Source: Halocaridina rubra (lineage: Eukaryota > Arthropoda > Malacostraca > Decapoda > Atyidae). Taken from it: DNA of 64,000 bases. Where the stretch lies: positions 22,501-86,500 of the forward strand of contig JAXCGZ010009448.1 in the NCBI GenBank assembly GCA_037179515.1, written 5' to 3'. The position numbers were made by a program, and so were the translations under genes. This document shows, piece after piece, positions 29,667 through 44,402 of the stretch (positions are counted from its first letter, which is position 1; every line of letters starts with the position of its first letter). Below the pieces are notes generated by a model. That model was given only the letters and a program-made list of their open reading frames with translations. It was not told where the DNA came from and searched no databases.

Positions 29667-31860
29667 TGCCATGAAAGAAAATAAAAGTACATAAACATGA
29701 AATTAAAATAACATAACTAACAAACTTCCAAAGTAATAAGAAAAACAAAAGTTTATTCTTTGTCTGTGATATAGTCTTACATCCATACAAGAGGTCTTGT
29801 TATTCTAATAGGACGCTATTCACACCCCTGATGAATCACTGGTGGCTCCTCGCATCCTTTAGAAAACAGCAATTCCTTACTTGAGTCATCATCGGCATCA
29901 TTAGATGGGGACAATGGAGCTACAACTGACCTCTCATCCAACACATGTCTCTGCATGTCATTAAATGATATACTATTTTGCGAGTTCACTTGAGTAATGA
30001 TTCCTCTATTCCACTGAGTGGTACAACGTGCATCAGGTGGTTTTATCTAAACCTCTTCTCCCATTTTAATTAGCAGGCTATCAATTTAGCAGTCACCCAC
30101 CCCATTTGGGTTCACTAAAGGATACCTCCACTCATATTTGTACACAGAGCGTTGAGGTACAGACAACTCTTCCTGTCCTGATGTTAGTGTACTGTTATAC
30201 CAGTACACTGCCTCATTGGAAGAGATTCCTCACCTCTCGGCATTAGCCTTAATGGTCCTATGGTGTCTTTCTACTATTCTGTTTACTCCTGATTTATAAG
30301 CAGCCCGAAATGCCCTATCAATATTCCAATGATGCGACATATTCTGTAAATACTGCGACCAAAAAGCTGTACTATTGTCCAGTAGCAGTTCTTCAACTCG
30401 GCCCCTTTTCATAAAGATGTTCTCCAATTCTGCTTTGATGCATTATGTATCTTCTTTCCTTAATTTCCTCCATATCGCAAAGCTCCCTGGGCTGCAATCC
30501 ACCAAAGATAATAAGGAACCCCCCCTATAATGAGTTACTTCTATAGCCAGGCGTTGCCAGTTATACTTAACACTAACTTCACCTCTCTTATGCACCGCAG
30601 GAGTAGGATCGATTGACTGACGTCGTTCACAACCCTTTACCACCCTTTTCACAGAATCCCTTAAGCCATCTTGTCCAACTTCTTGGCCAAATTCTAGGTT
30701 CTGTCAACCCCTATATGGTATTTCTTGTGTAGCCTGTTAAATCTACATTTATCGAAGCAGCAGCGCACATATGTACTTGCCCACCTTCACCTACCTCAAA
30801 ATCCACTAACCACGTCATCTTTATTCTTTTCTGTAAGTACCAATGTTACAACAGTACTCAACCCAAATTCAGCAATCATATCCCGTAAACTTGCTAAACG
30901 ACGTTTAATAATAATTTCTGCAGCTCCCTGTGTGTGAACACACTTTTCGGCACTTATCACACTTTTCAACCATGCCCCAATAGTTGCAGAAGCAATTCTC
31001 AACTCTATTAAGTTCAGATCCCATTTAATATCCAGATTCACACCTTTCATCTTGGCTTCTAATTCTGTGACATTAATGTGACTGAAGTCATCCTTTTTCC
31101 TCAGCCAAGTGTCATCTTCAACAGTTGTTCGTCAACTCTCAATTGTAGGTAGTTTGGCTTTAAGTGAACGATTGACACTTCCTCACCTGCATAATGCCAA
31201 TCGTGTAACGTCTCACTACATATGTCAAGCACCTCATCACCTGTGTGATATTCAACATTTTCGTTCAGTTCACGAAAATCAAGCACGGGCCTCGCTTTGT
31301 ATTTTGTGGGTTGCTCCACAGCCATCAGGGCAAGAATACCTGTGTTAACATCTTCCTTCCATGGCATGAAAATCCCTTCTGCAATCCATCTGTCTACTTT
31401 CTTCTCAAACTCTTCTATTTTTCTACCCTCAAGCTTCTTATCATAACTTATTTTAATGTTTAATTTCACGGGTCGGTTATTCTTCCAAAACCACATGACC
31501 GTCCATTTCTACCCATCAAACATAGCATAAGATTCTGAATCTTCAATAACTACCTTTGCACACTCCCCGTCTCTCACAGGATTCTGGTTAATCTCTTGAC
31601 TAACTGATGCAAACCCAATGGAACCAAAATATACCCTTTCATAATTAATAGTGACACCACCCAACTGATCAGTCACATCAACCTCAAGCACCCCATCAAC
31701 ACCATCTACTAAAATATCAGATTCCACAGCGCTCACTGTCAAATATTTACCACTAACACCTAGTTTTAACCTACTTTCACCCCTAGATCTAATCTTGCTT
31801 CCATAAAAACCATCAACATAAACATCACCTTCACACAGAGCCACATACCGGGAATGAAGT
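29667..31860 (-). mobile_element. Gypsy-like LTR retrotransposon pol remnant
   Basis: Read on the minus strand, the order is a protease-like end, RT, RNase H, integrase. The order RT-RNaseH-IN is diagnostic of the Gypsy superfamily. Gag and the 5' LTR are absent. The truncated 5' side meets the 3' end of CR1/L2-like copy E at about 31860-31880. Confidence 0.8.
29830..31844 (-). pseudogene. Gypsy-like Pol polyprotein, fragmented
   Basis: 31844-31509 contains SDILVDGVDGVLEVDVTDQL, a segment that normally follows the protease. 31496-31101 is RT fingers and early palm (ARPVLDFRELNENV, then VSIVHLKPNYLQLRVDEQLL with the catalytic Asp of LDLK-type replaced by His). The RT palm with YxDD is deleted. 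31050-30796 is RNase H (WDLNLIELRIASATIGAWLK, TQGAAEIIIKRRLASLRDMI). 30652-30443 is the integrase zinc-binding end and core start (VVKGCERRQSIDP, WQRLAIEVTHYRG). 30427-30230 is the integrase core (LLLDNSTAFWSQYL, NRIVERHHRTIKANAER). The C-terminal part to about 29830 has several stops. Confidence 0.8.
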
Positions 31861-31877
31861 ACTGTTGTTGAACAGCC

Positions 31878-33800
31878 TATGTGATTACCTAAGTGTGATT
31901 ACCTAATTGTGCTTACGGGAAAGAGCCCAAAGCTCGTATCTTCCCGTCTCCTGATCACTTCCATTTTATACTTAGTGATACTTATCATACCTGTCCTTAA
32001 AACTATGGATTGAGATAGCATTAACTACCTCCTCGCTTAGCCAATTCCAATTATCAACTACTCTTACACTGAAAAAGTATTTCCTTACATCCTGCAAACA
32101 AGTTTTCTTACGAAGCTTCAAACTATGACCTCTAGTTCTAGAGCCAGCCATATCAAAATATCAATCCCTATCCACTCTATCATAACCATGAAGGAATTTA
32201 AAGACTGTCACCATATCCCCCCTCACTCTTCTAGCTTCGAGTGATGGTAAGTCTAATTCCCTCAGCCTCTCATCATAACTGAGATTGCGTATTTCTGGCA
32301 CCAGTTTCGTGGCATGTCTTTGAACTTTTTCAAGCTTAGCTATGTGCTTTTTCAAGTGCGGATTCCAAAAGGGGGCTGCATATTCGAGTTTTGGCCTCAC
32401 ATAGGTTACATAAATATTTCTGAACATTTCCTTGTCCATGTGCCTGAAGGCTACCCTTACATTTGATAAGAATGCATATGCTGCCCTTACTATGCCATTT
32501 ATATGTATTTCTGGAGACAAATCTGCCAGTGTGTTTACTCCTAGATCTCTCTCATTTTCTGTCTTTTGAAGTTGTACTCCAGCCACCGAGTAGTCAAGCT
32601 TGGGCTTTCTTGCACTTGTACCCATTCTCATTACCTTACATTTTGAAGTATTGAATTTCATTAGCCACTTTTCTGACCACTCATGCAGATTATTTAGATC
32701 CTCCTGAAGTTCTCTACCATTGTTCTCGTTTTTTACTTTCTTCACAATCTTTGCATCATCTGCAAACATATTCATGAATGAATTTACAGACTCTGGTAGG
32801 TCATTTACATATACAAGGAACAAAAGTGGCCCTAAAACTGAACCCTGTGGAACTCCACTACTAACTCTTCTCCATTCAGACACTGAGTGTCTTACTCTAA
32901 CCCTCTGTTCCCTTCCTTCTAAGTAAGTTTTTATCCATTCCAAAACATTTCCACCTATTCTAGCCATTGATTGCAGCTTCCTAATAAGTCTCCCATGTGG
33001 AACAGTGTCAAACGCTTTCTGGAAGTCGAGGAATATGCAATCTGCCCAGCCCTCTCTTTCCTGTAAGATTTAGCTTACCTCATCATAAAATTCTAATAAG
33101 TTTGTTACTGTTGATCTACCTTCTCTGAAGCCATGTTGCCTAACTGACAAAAAGTTGAAGGATTCCAAGTGAAGAGAGATATGTTTCGTTAGTAGTTTCT
33201 CCATAACTTTGCAAACTATGCTGGTCAAGGAAACTGGTCTATAGTTCAGAGCCGTATCCCTCCTTCCCTTTTTGAAGATAGGTATCACATTTGCTTGTTT
33301 CCAGCATCTTGGAATCTCCCCCGACTCCAGTGACTCCTTAAATATGATACCTAGTGCCACTGATATTGTGTTTGCACATTTTTTAAGCACATGAGGGGAT
33401 ATGTCATCAGGACCTGTAGCTTTATGAACATCTAAATCCATCAGCGCTTTGCATACCGCTGTGGCTGTAAGGTTGATGTTCTCTAATACCGGCCCTTGAG
33501 CTTCTATCACTGCAGTCTGAGGGGGTGAGGTATTTTCTACTGTAAATACTGACTGAAACTCCTTGTTCAATTCTTTGCAGATCTCTTCATCCGTCTCAGT
33601 GATGCTTCCCTCCGCTCTCTTTAGCCTTAAAACCTGTTCTTTTACCTTCAGTTTTCCTCTGATAAAGCTGTGGAAAAGCTTGGGATTTTCTTTAGCCTTC
33701 CTGGTGATGTCCCTCTCATAGTCTCTCTCTGCCTCTCTCCTTTTACTTAGGTAGTCATTTCTTGCTCTTTTGTAGGTTTGCCAGGCATTTATGTTTTTTC
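31878..33800 (-). mobile_element. CR1/L2-like retrotransposon, copy E
   Basis: A young 5'-truncated copy starting in the EN-RT linker. Its 3' terminus on the minus strand shows the conserved GGGAAGATACGAGCTTTGGG / CTCTTTCCCGTAAGCACA hairpin region, followed by two copies of a 14-base unit (AATTAGGTAATCAC, ACTTAGGTAATCAC). Sequence is almost identical to copies A, G and I. Confidence 0.92.
31983..33795 (-). pseudogene. RT of copy E, two nonsense changes
   Basis: The linker and RT read continuously from about 33795 to 31983 except for two stops. One is CAA to TAA in SQILQERE at about 33071. The other is CGA to TGA in DRDRYFD at about 32163. Both are C-to-T type changes. FADDAKIVKKVKNENN, GVPQGSVLGPLLFLVYVND and the GREGRSTVTN-type segment are complete (here FREGRSTVTN). 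Restricting to open segments gives 33570-33070 and 32967-32161. Confidence 0.88.
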
Positions 33801-33954
33801 TTTTTTCTTTTTTCTTTTGTCTACAAGTGCTTTTGCAGGCTCATTATTAATTACAAAGTCAACAATTCTTAATAAATTATAATACCTTCTTATAACTACG
33901 GCGACTACAGGCGCAATAGCCACCCTTTATTCATTTTACGAAATTCCCGGGTCC
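33801..33954. other. Spacer after copy E
   Basis: Short T/C-rich then AT-rich sequence; nothing recognisable. Confidence 0.4.
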
Positions 33955-34087
33955 ATGACTTTAATGCGAAAACAAAGCCACGAGTGAGGTTGGGGTAAAC
34001 TGTAACATGAACAAAAAGGCATTCAGATAGAATGCATTCATTACTAGTATAGCAGTTAAAGCTGTAAGGTTTGTTTCCCTCTGAACC

Positions 34088-34160
34088 TTCTGTGGTGTAA
34101 TTGATAGTGCCTTGGCACAGTAATTATGTGTCCTAGGTTCGAGTCCCAGTTGGGGTAGAA
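34088..34160 (+). pseudogene. tRNA-like module, unit 1 of the tandem repeat
   Basis: Starting at CCTTCTGTGGTGTAATTGAT it has an A-box-like D arm. The anticodon-like stem GCACA / TGTGT encloses the seven-base loop GTAATTA, whose middle bases would read AAT. The T arm is CTAGG TTCGAGT CCCAG with one mismatched pair. The acceptor stem pairs only in part (ACCTT with a GGGGT/AGGGT strand). No 3' CCA is encoded. I read it as a tRNA-derived repeat rather than a working tRNA; the isotype is uncertain. Confidence 0.45.
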
Positions 34161-34361
34161 TATGATTCATGTTTTCACACATGTTAATGTGTTTGATTAC
34201 AGTTGATGCCTATTGAGATTGAGATGTGATGTAAATGCAAAAGCGAAGCCATGAGTGAGGTTGGGGGAAACTGTAATATGAACAGAGTGGCATTCAGATA
34301 GAATGCATTCATTCCTAGTATAGCAGTTAAAGCTGCAAGGTTTGTTTTCCTTTTAACTTTC

Positions 34362-34433
34362 TGTGGTGTAGTTGGTAGTGCCTTGGCATAGTAATTATGT
34401 ATCTTAGGTTTGAGTCTCAGTCAGGGTAATATA
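34362..34433 (+). pseudogene. tRNA-like module, unit 2 of the tandem repeat
   Basis: Same layout as unit 1 (CTGTGGTGTAGTTGGTAGTG, GCATAGTAATTATGTAT, AGGTTTGAGTCTCAG). The T-loop TTCGAGT has become TTTGAGT, which damages the B box. Confidence 0.4.
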
Positions 34434-34631
34434 TGATTCATGTTTTCACGTATGTTAATGTGTTTATTTGATTATAGTTGATGCCTATTTAGATTGTAAT
34501 GTGAATTAAATACGAAAAGGAGGCCACGAGTAAGGTTGTGGGAACTGTAATATGAACAAAAAGGCATTCAGATAGAATGCGGTCATTCCTAGTATAGCAG
34601 TTAAAGCTGTAAGATTTGTTTCCCTTTTAAC

Positions 34632-34705
34632 CTTCTGTTGTGTAGTTGGTTGTGCCTTGGCACAGTAATTATGTGTCCTAGGTTCGAGTTCCAGTCAGGG
34701 TAAAA
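34632..34705 (+). pseudogene. tRNA-like module, unit 3 of the tandem repeat
   Basis: CTGTTGTGTAGTTGGTTGTG, GCACAGTAATTATGTGT, then AGGTTCGAGTTCCAG. The T stem is CTAGG with TCCAG, again one mismatched pair. It ends about ten bases before a long TA array. Confidence 0.4.
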
Positions 34706-34710
34706 TATGA

Positions 34711-34713
<3 letters not shown>

Positions 34714-34800
<87 letters not shown>
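34714..34800. repeat. (TA)n microsatellite
   Basis: About 43 TA units between the tRNA-like tandem repeat and the SINE. Confidence 0.97.
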
Positions 34801-34801
<1 letters not shown>

Positions 34802-34802
<1 letters not shown>

Positions 34803-34997
34803 TACTCACCGTGGCTCAACCGGTAGCATCCGTGACTCTGAGGCGTCAGGTCGAGGGTTCGCGCCCCGTCACGGTCTGAGGTTAGCAAGAGCATGCACTC
34901 AGCATAAGGATTACATCTGCCAAAACAAGTCCTTCGCAAGAAGGCAACTGTCCTAGCCCTTGGTAGAAAAGGGAGTCCGTGACGTAAAACCGGAACC

Positions 34998-34998
<1 letters not shown>
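34802..34998 (+). mobile_element. tRNA-derived SINE, most complete copy
   Basis: The head reads GTGGCTCAACCGGTAGC; TGGCTCAACCGG fits the RNA polymerase III A box (TRGCNNARYNGG) exactly. A B-box-like GGGTTCGCGCCCC lies about 40 bases later, with one mismatch to the consensus. The body (GGTTAGCAAGAGCATGCACT, CCTTCGCAAGAAGGCAACTG) and the end GTGACGTAAAACCGGAAC recur at 49374-49530 and 60411-60543. The copy is flanked on both sides by TA repeats. Transcription would be by Pol III from the internal promoter, and movement would rely on a LINE enzyme. Confidence 0.8.

Positions 34999-35024
<26 letters not shown>
34999..35024. repeat. (TA)n microsatellite
   Basis: Short TA array between the SINE and a Tigger-type element. 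Confidence 0.9.
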
Positions 35025-39009
<3,985 letters not shown>

Positions 39010-39015
39010 TATATA

Positions 39016-39936
39016 CAGTAATCCCTCACTATATCGCGGTTCACCTTCCGCGGATTCAGCGCATCGCGGGTTTTTATGGCGAGCATATGTATTTTATATC
39101 GCAGATTTTTTGGGTATATTGCGGGAATCCACGATATGTGGAAATTTTAAAATTTGCAGTATTTTCATTATTCTATTGATAAAAAAAAGTATTTCCTAGC
39201 CTAAGAATAATAAAACAGTAAAAGATAGTAAAAAACATAAATTTAAACTTATAACTCACAGTATTGCAACATATAAAATACGATACCGGTACGGTATTTG
39301 CTGCGTAGATATCTGTGTCTTGGAAAACACAAAGGGTCGCACCTACTTGAGATAGTGCACGGGATGATATTGACTGATTGGTGGGAGACGAATAATCACA
39401 GAATTGTGTTCCGTATCCTGGGGTCTGATTGGCTTTTTGATTGAAGCTTGATTCTTCCAGCATCTTCTCTTGTCTCGCCTCAACCATTCAGTTATTACGT
39501 GTGCGCCTTTCGCGCTGTCATCGGCTATGCAGTATGTAAATGTCAACATCACCTTCATTGTCATCATTACTGTACCTCTCTCTGCTCTCATATGTCTCGT
39601 AAGGTTACTGTATTATCATTATTGTTATTATGAATATAATGTGTTATTATTTTAGGTATTATTTTAGTACAGTACGTATAGGTTATTCACGGTAAACTTA
39701 CCTATCACGCTCATATAGCTTTACGCTTGCGTGCTGTTATTTATGGTAAACTTACCTGTCTCTCTTATAACTTTACGCTTGTGCCTGTTATCAATAAAGT
39801 AAAGGGTGAGTTGTTAACAGTGCAGGGAGGGTTTATAAAGGTAAAAATAAATGTAAAATATGGTGCTGCTACTTTGCGGATTTTCACCTATCGGGTGGTC
39901 CCGGACGTAACACCCTCGATAAAGGAGGGATTACTG
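39016..39936 (+). mobile_element. Non-autonomous Tigger element, deletion derivative
   Basis: Ends CAGTAATCCCTCACTATATC and reversed CAGTAATCCCTCCTTTATCG. Its left 600 bases resemble the left part of the autonomous element at 54634-57774, including CACAAAGGGTCGCACCTAC and GTCTCGCCTCAACCATTCAG. The right 200 bases match its right end (GTGCAGGGAGGGTTTAT). The transposase has been deleted. It lies six bases from the end of the preceding Tigger. Confidence 0.82.
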
Positions 39937-39938
39937 TG

Positions 39939-40091
<153 letters not shown>

Positions 40092-40095
40092 CACA

Positions 40096-41579
40096 CAGTG
40101 TTACCTCCCTTATCGCGGTAGTTCAGTTCCGGGACCCGGGGCGAACCAGGAAATCCGCGGAGTAGGATCAGCCTATATGTACATAGATATTTTAATGTAT
40201 TTTTACGTTTACACTGTATAAACCCTCCCTGTACTGTTAAAAAAAACACCCTTTACATTATAAATAACAGCAAGCAACGTTATTTTTTATGAAAGTGATA
40301 GGAAAACTTACCGTGAATGAGGTGATGATGACTTGACATACATAGGTACAGTATTTTACAATAATTTTTACGTTTACGTAAAATAGCCGCCGACATCCAC
40401 AAACTTTTTTCTTTCTTTCAACATATCTAAGAGTTTCACTTTATCTACAATGGTTAACATTTTCCTTTGGCACTTAGGCTCACTACAAGAAGCCTTAGAA
40501 GATGAAGGATGCTTGGGAGGCATTGCAAAGGTTAAAATATGCGAGTAAGAAAATCACAAGCAAAACATATTAATAATAATAAGCACAACGTGAATGGCGC
40601 ACACGAGTGAGGCGAGACAATGGAAGATGGTGGAAGCCTATGTCCGAAACGCTGATAGCGGTATTGTATTTTACATGTTGCAGTACTGTTAGTATTTATG
40701 TTTTTTACTATTTTTTACTGTTTTATTATTCTTAGGCTAAGAAATAAATTTTTTTATCAATAAAATCATGAAACTACTGGAAATATAAATATATATGCTA
40801 GCTCACGTAGCTGCGACCCCAGTACATTGTACGCTATCGAACACAAGCAAAACGTTTAATAAGCACAACGTGAACGGCGCACACGTGAGTTAGACTGAAC
40901 GAGTCTTTGTCCAAAACGCTGATAGTGGTATCGTATTTTACATGTTGCAATACTGTTAGTATTTATGGTTTTTACTTTTTTTTACTGTTTTATTATTCTT
41001 AGGCTAATAAATACGTTTTTTTATCAATAAAATCATGAAACTACTGGAAATATAAATATATATGCTAGTTCACGTAGCTGCAACCCCAATACATTGTACG
41101 CTATCGAACACCATTTCGCATGATGCAATACTGTGAGTTATACTGTACGTACGTATATCATTCAGTTATTAGTACAATGTATAATAATTTAAATTCATTT
41201 ACTTATTTGATGATTGTACAAAATCTATTGTATTTATTCATTGTAATTTGGACAAAATATTCCTTTTGTAAAGATTATACTGTACTTTTCAAAAGAGGTG
41301 GTCAATAACCGTATCTATCTATCTATCTATCTATCTAAATTTATGTTTTTTACTATATTTTACTGTTTTATTATTCGTAGGCTGGGAAATAATTTTTTTT
41401 ATCAATTAGATAATGAAATATGTTTTTTCAATAAAAAAAATTAAAATACTGAGAATTTTTTTTTTTAATATTTTAATATTTTTGCATATACCCATGAAAT
41501 AAAATAATAATTTATCCAAAAAAAAAACGCGATACAGTGAGAACGCGAACCAAGAAACGCGAATAACCGGGGAACACTA
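40096..41579 (-). mobile_element. Non-autonomous Tigger element, inverted copy of the one at 35027
   Basis: Ends CAGTGTTACCTCCCTTATCG and reversed AGTGTTCCCCGGTTATTCGC. Reading on the minus strand reproduces the element at 35027-36432, including the relic transposase start (about 40390-40530 reversed) and the two internal repeats. A short ATCT run at 41311-41336 corresponds to the GATA run at 35270 of the other copy but is longer. Confidence 0.85.
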
Positions 41580-41584
41580 TATAT

Positions 41585-41684
41585 ACACCTTGTTCGTTTT
41601 TTCCACGTTTTTTTTAACTTCGAAATTGCTATAATGCCCAAAAAATAATAGTAAAAAAATACAAGATTCACGAATAATGCCCAT

Positions 41685-41719
<35 letters not shown>

Positions 41720-43395
41720 TTTAGTAAAAAATCGACCGCCTCGTAGGCACTTTTCTACCATCTTCCTCCTGCTCTTCTACTGCTTAATGCGATTGGATAT
41801 TATGAAGAAAATTGAAAAAGAGCATTAAGAACAAACAGCAAACATATTTTCAATATAATATATTCAGGGAAATAATGTGCGAAGGTGAATCAGCTGATGC
41901 GGAAGTAGCAAAACGTTGGCCGATAGAGGTTCGTTCTCCCGCATCCTCCTCCTCTTCTACCACTTTATGCGATCGAATATTATGAGGAAATTTGAAAAAA
42001 AGCATTAAAAACAAACAGCAAAGAAATTTTCGATATAATATCGTCAGGAAAATAGCGTGCGAAGGTGCATCTGCTGATACAGGAGTGTAACAAAACGTTT
42101 GCCGATAGAGGTTCGCTCTCCCGCATCCTCCTCCTCTTCTACCGCTAAAAGCGATCGAATATTATGAAGAAAATTGAAAAAAGCATTAGGAACAAACAGC
42201 AAATAAATTTTTTATATAATATCGTCAGGGAAATAGCATGCGAGGGTGCATCATCTGATAAGGAAGTGTGACAAAACGTTTCCCGATAGAGGTTAGTTTT
42301 CCCGCATCCTTCTCCTCTTCTACCGCTTAATGCGATCGAATATTATGAAGAAAATTGAAAAAAAGCATTAGGAACAAACAGCAAACAAATTTTCGATATG
42401 ATATTGTCAGGGAAATAGCGTGCGAGGTGCATCAGCTGATACGAAAGTGTGACAAAACGTTTGCCGATAGAGGTTCGTTTTCCTGCATCCTCCTCCTCTT
42501 CTGCTGCTTAATGAGATCAAATATTATGAAAAAATTAAAAAAAAGCATTAAGAACAAACAGCAAACAAACTGCAAACAAACTTTCGATATAATATCATCA
42601 GGGAAATAGTGTGTAGAGAATATATATATTTCATTTAAGTTTCTTCGCTATACATTTTCTTTGTAACGAATTGTATAGTTTTCTTTTTCTCTCAGCTGAC
42701 TTTGTTTACATTTAGATTTCGTGCAGCACGGTTGATATGTAAAGAAGATAGAATAATGTTTAGAACCAAGGAATATTAATAATACATACTATAATCTTGA
42801 AAATTAGATAAACCCCAAATAGAGTGAGTAAATAAATATTTTATGAGTAAGATATTGTGCCTGAATAGTGATAAGCATCAGCTGATACGGAAGCGGCAAA
42901 ACATTGGCCGATAGAGGTTCGTTCTCCCGCATCCTCCTCCTCTTCTACTGCTTAATGCGATCGAATATTATGAAGATAATGGAAAAAAAGCATTAAGAAC
43001 AAACAGCAAACAAATATTCAATGTAATATCGTCAGGGAAATAGCGTGCAAGGGTGCATCAGCTGATACGGAGGCGGCAAAACTTTTGCATCCTCGAGCTC
43101 GCTGCCAACATGCACGTCCCAGTGTATGCCTGTTGCCCACTGCATAATAGAGTGCATTAATTTGTTTACTGTACAGTAAATCTGTATATCTCTTATACAG
43201 TAGTACACTATTTGCATGTTATGTACTTATGTACTTTTAAGTTATATTTTACTTATCTTATATCTTTGGCATAGTGTGTCTATGTAAGGTTGTGGAAAGT
43301 ATCTATGTCCTTTATCATTGTTTTTTATGGAAATTACTCGTTTTTTCATGCGATTTTCCATTTACCCGTCCCTTCTGAGAACCTATCACTCCCTT
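41585..43395 (+). mobile_element. Unclassified element with internal ~181-bp tandem array, copy X1
   Basis: Begins at ACACCTTGTTCGTTTTTTCC and ends near GAGAACCTATCACTCCC. It has five tandem units (about 41757-42620), then a 260-base unique block, then a sixth unit (about 42880-43090). No protein-coding frame of recognisable family is present. The same arrangement occurs reversed at 60557-62194, so both copies come from one mobile or duplicated parent. It sits between two Tigger pieces. Confidence 0.7.
41757..43090. repeat. Tandem array of about 181-bp units in X1
   Basis: Each unit carries GCATCCTCCTCCTCTTCTAC, CGATCGAATATTATGAAGAA, ATTAAGAACAAACAGCAAAC, TCGTCAGGGAAATAGCGTGC, GCATCAGCTGATACGGAAG and GCCGATAGAGGTTCG. 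The marker CCTCCTCTTCTAC appears near 41765, 41950, 42130, 42308, 42492 and 42935. Units differ by point changes and one- to seven-base indels. Confidence 0.88.
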
Positions 43396-43404
43396 TTCCG
43401 AGCA

Positions 43405-44071
43405 CTTTACTATTTTAGCATTAATTTCCAAGGTGATGGCTTTTCTTTGTAGCACAGTCATCAGAACTATTACCATTAGGCTTGGGAGATATAGTAATGT
43501 CTATACAAGCAAAAACGAACAAAACCAAGAAGAGTAGATGAACATGAGAAACAATATGGTGGGTGAGAGTAAACTGAGTGGTGGTTCTTCTTCTACTGAC
43601 ACATGACGCCATATTTTTACATGACTCAACAAACTATTTTGAATAATTTGGTATTTTTATCTAAATTCAATATAATCCTGCAATATAACCAAATATATAA
43701 AAAATAAACAAAGCCATTAACTTGATAAATACGAAATAACCGTGTTGCTATCTGTGTATTTGTGTGTATTTCTAATAAAATAATATTTTTGGCTATGTAT
43801 TCGATTTTTTTTTAAATTCAATGTAATCCTTCAATAACCAAGTATTTAAACAAATAAATAAATAAAGCCATTAACTTGATAAATATGAATACAGCTGTGC
43901 TGCTAGCAGTGTATTCTTCAACCTTGCTCACAACCTGTTCAGCCTGTGCGATTTGAATTTACAGCACCAGCCCGGTAGGGCTAAAATTTGTTAATAATTT
44001 ATTAATTATTTATTGTCTTTTGACGTAGCGGCAAAACGTCATAACTTGGAATGACGTTCTATGAGGATTCC

Positions 44072-44076
<5 letters not shown>
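43405..44076 (-). mobile_element. Tigger (TIGD1-like) 5' fragment
   Basis: Keeps only the transposase start in damaged form (about 43420-43500, reversed, cognate of GSATKK) and the subterminal repeats (about 43600-43950, with CCATTAACTTGATAAATA and GTGCTGCTAGC). The terminal part, reversed, begins CACAGGGAATCCTCATAGAA. The rest of the element is missing. A TA array follows immediately. Confidence 0.75.

Positions 44077-44162
<86 letters not shown>
44077..44162. repeat. (TA)n microsatellite
   Basis: About 43 TA units, left flank of the palindrome. Confidence 0.96.
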
Positions 44163-44165
<3 letters not shown>

Positions 44166-44281
44166 AGGCAGCCCATCAGTGAAACAACACAGAAAGCTAA
44201 CGCTATATATCGGGTCCTAACTGGACCCGAAATATAGCGATATTTTTTTCTATGTGTTGTTTTACTGATGGGTTTCCTTAC
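44163..44281. repeat. 119-bp near-perfect palindrome
   Basis: The left arm GTAAGGCAGCCCATCAGTGA, CAACACAGAAAG, CGCTATATATCGGGTCC is answered on the right by GGACCCGAAATATAGCG, CTATGTGTTGTT, TCACTGATGGG-type sequence (read reversed) and TTTCCTTAC. The spacer at the centre is about five bases (TAACT). It would fold into one long hairpin. TA arrays flank both sides, and there is no coding capacity. Confidence 0.85.
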
Positions 44282-44314
44282 CACTTAGTGCTGTATGCTA
44301 ACAGTGTGTGCTTA

Positions 44315-44318
<4 letters not shown>

Positions 44319-44398
<80 letters not shown>
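44319..44398. repeat. (TA)n microsatellite
   Basis: About 40 TA units between the palindrome and the 3' end of a Jockey-like retrotransposon. Confidence 0.96.

Positions 44399-44399
<1 letters not shown>

Positions 44400-44402
<3 letters not shown>

Larger units (their letters stand above)
33955..34714 (+). repeat. Tandem repeat (about 270-276 bp x 3) with a tRNA-like module in each unit
   Basis: Three diverged units share GAGTGAGGTTGGGG, CATTCAGATAGAATGC, TATAGCAGTTAAAGCTG and GTAATTATGTGTC. The marker GAGTGAGG or GAGTAAGG starts near 33982, 34253 and 34528. Each unit contains a roughly 72-base tRNA-like segment (about 34088-34160, 34362-34433, 34632-34705) with a D-arm-like TGGTGTAGTTGGTAGTG and a B-box-like GGTTCGAGTCCCAG. 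The third unit ends at a (TA)n array. Confidence 0.8.

Noticed and set aside
42355..42609. An 84-codon frame across the ~181-bp repeats that looks like a repetitive protein
   Set aside because: The frame is kept only over two units, is not kept in X2, and has no start context or family signature; a tandem repeat that lacks stops in one frame explains it.
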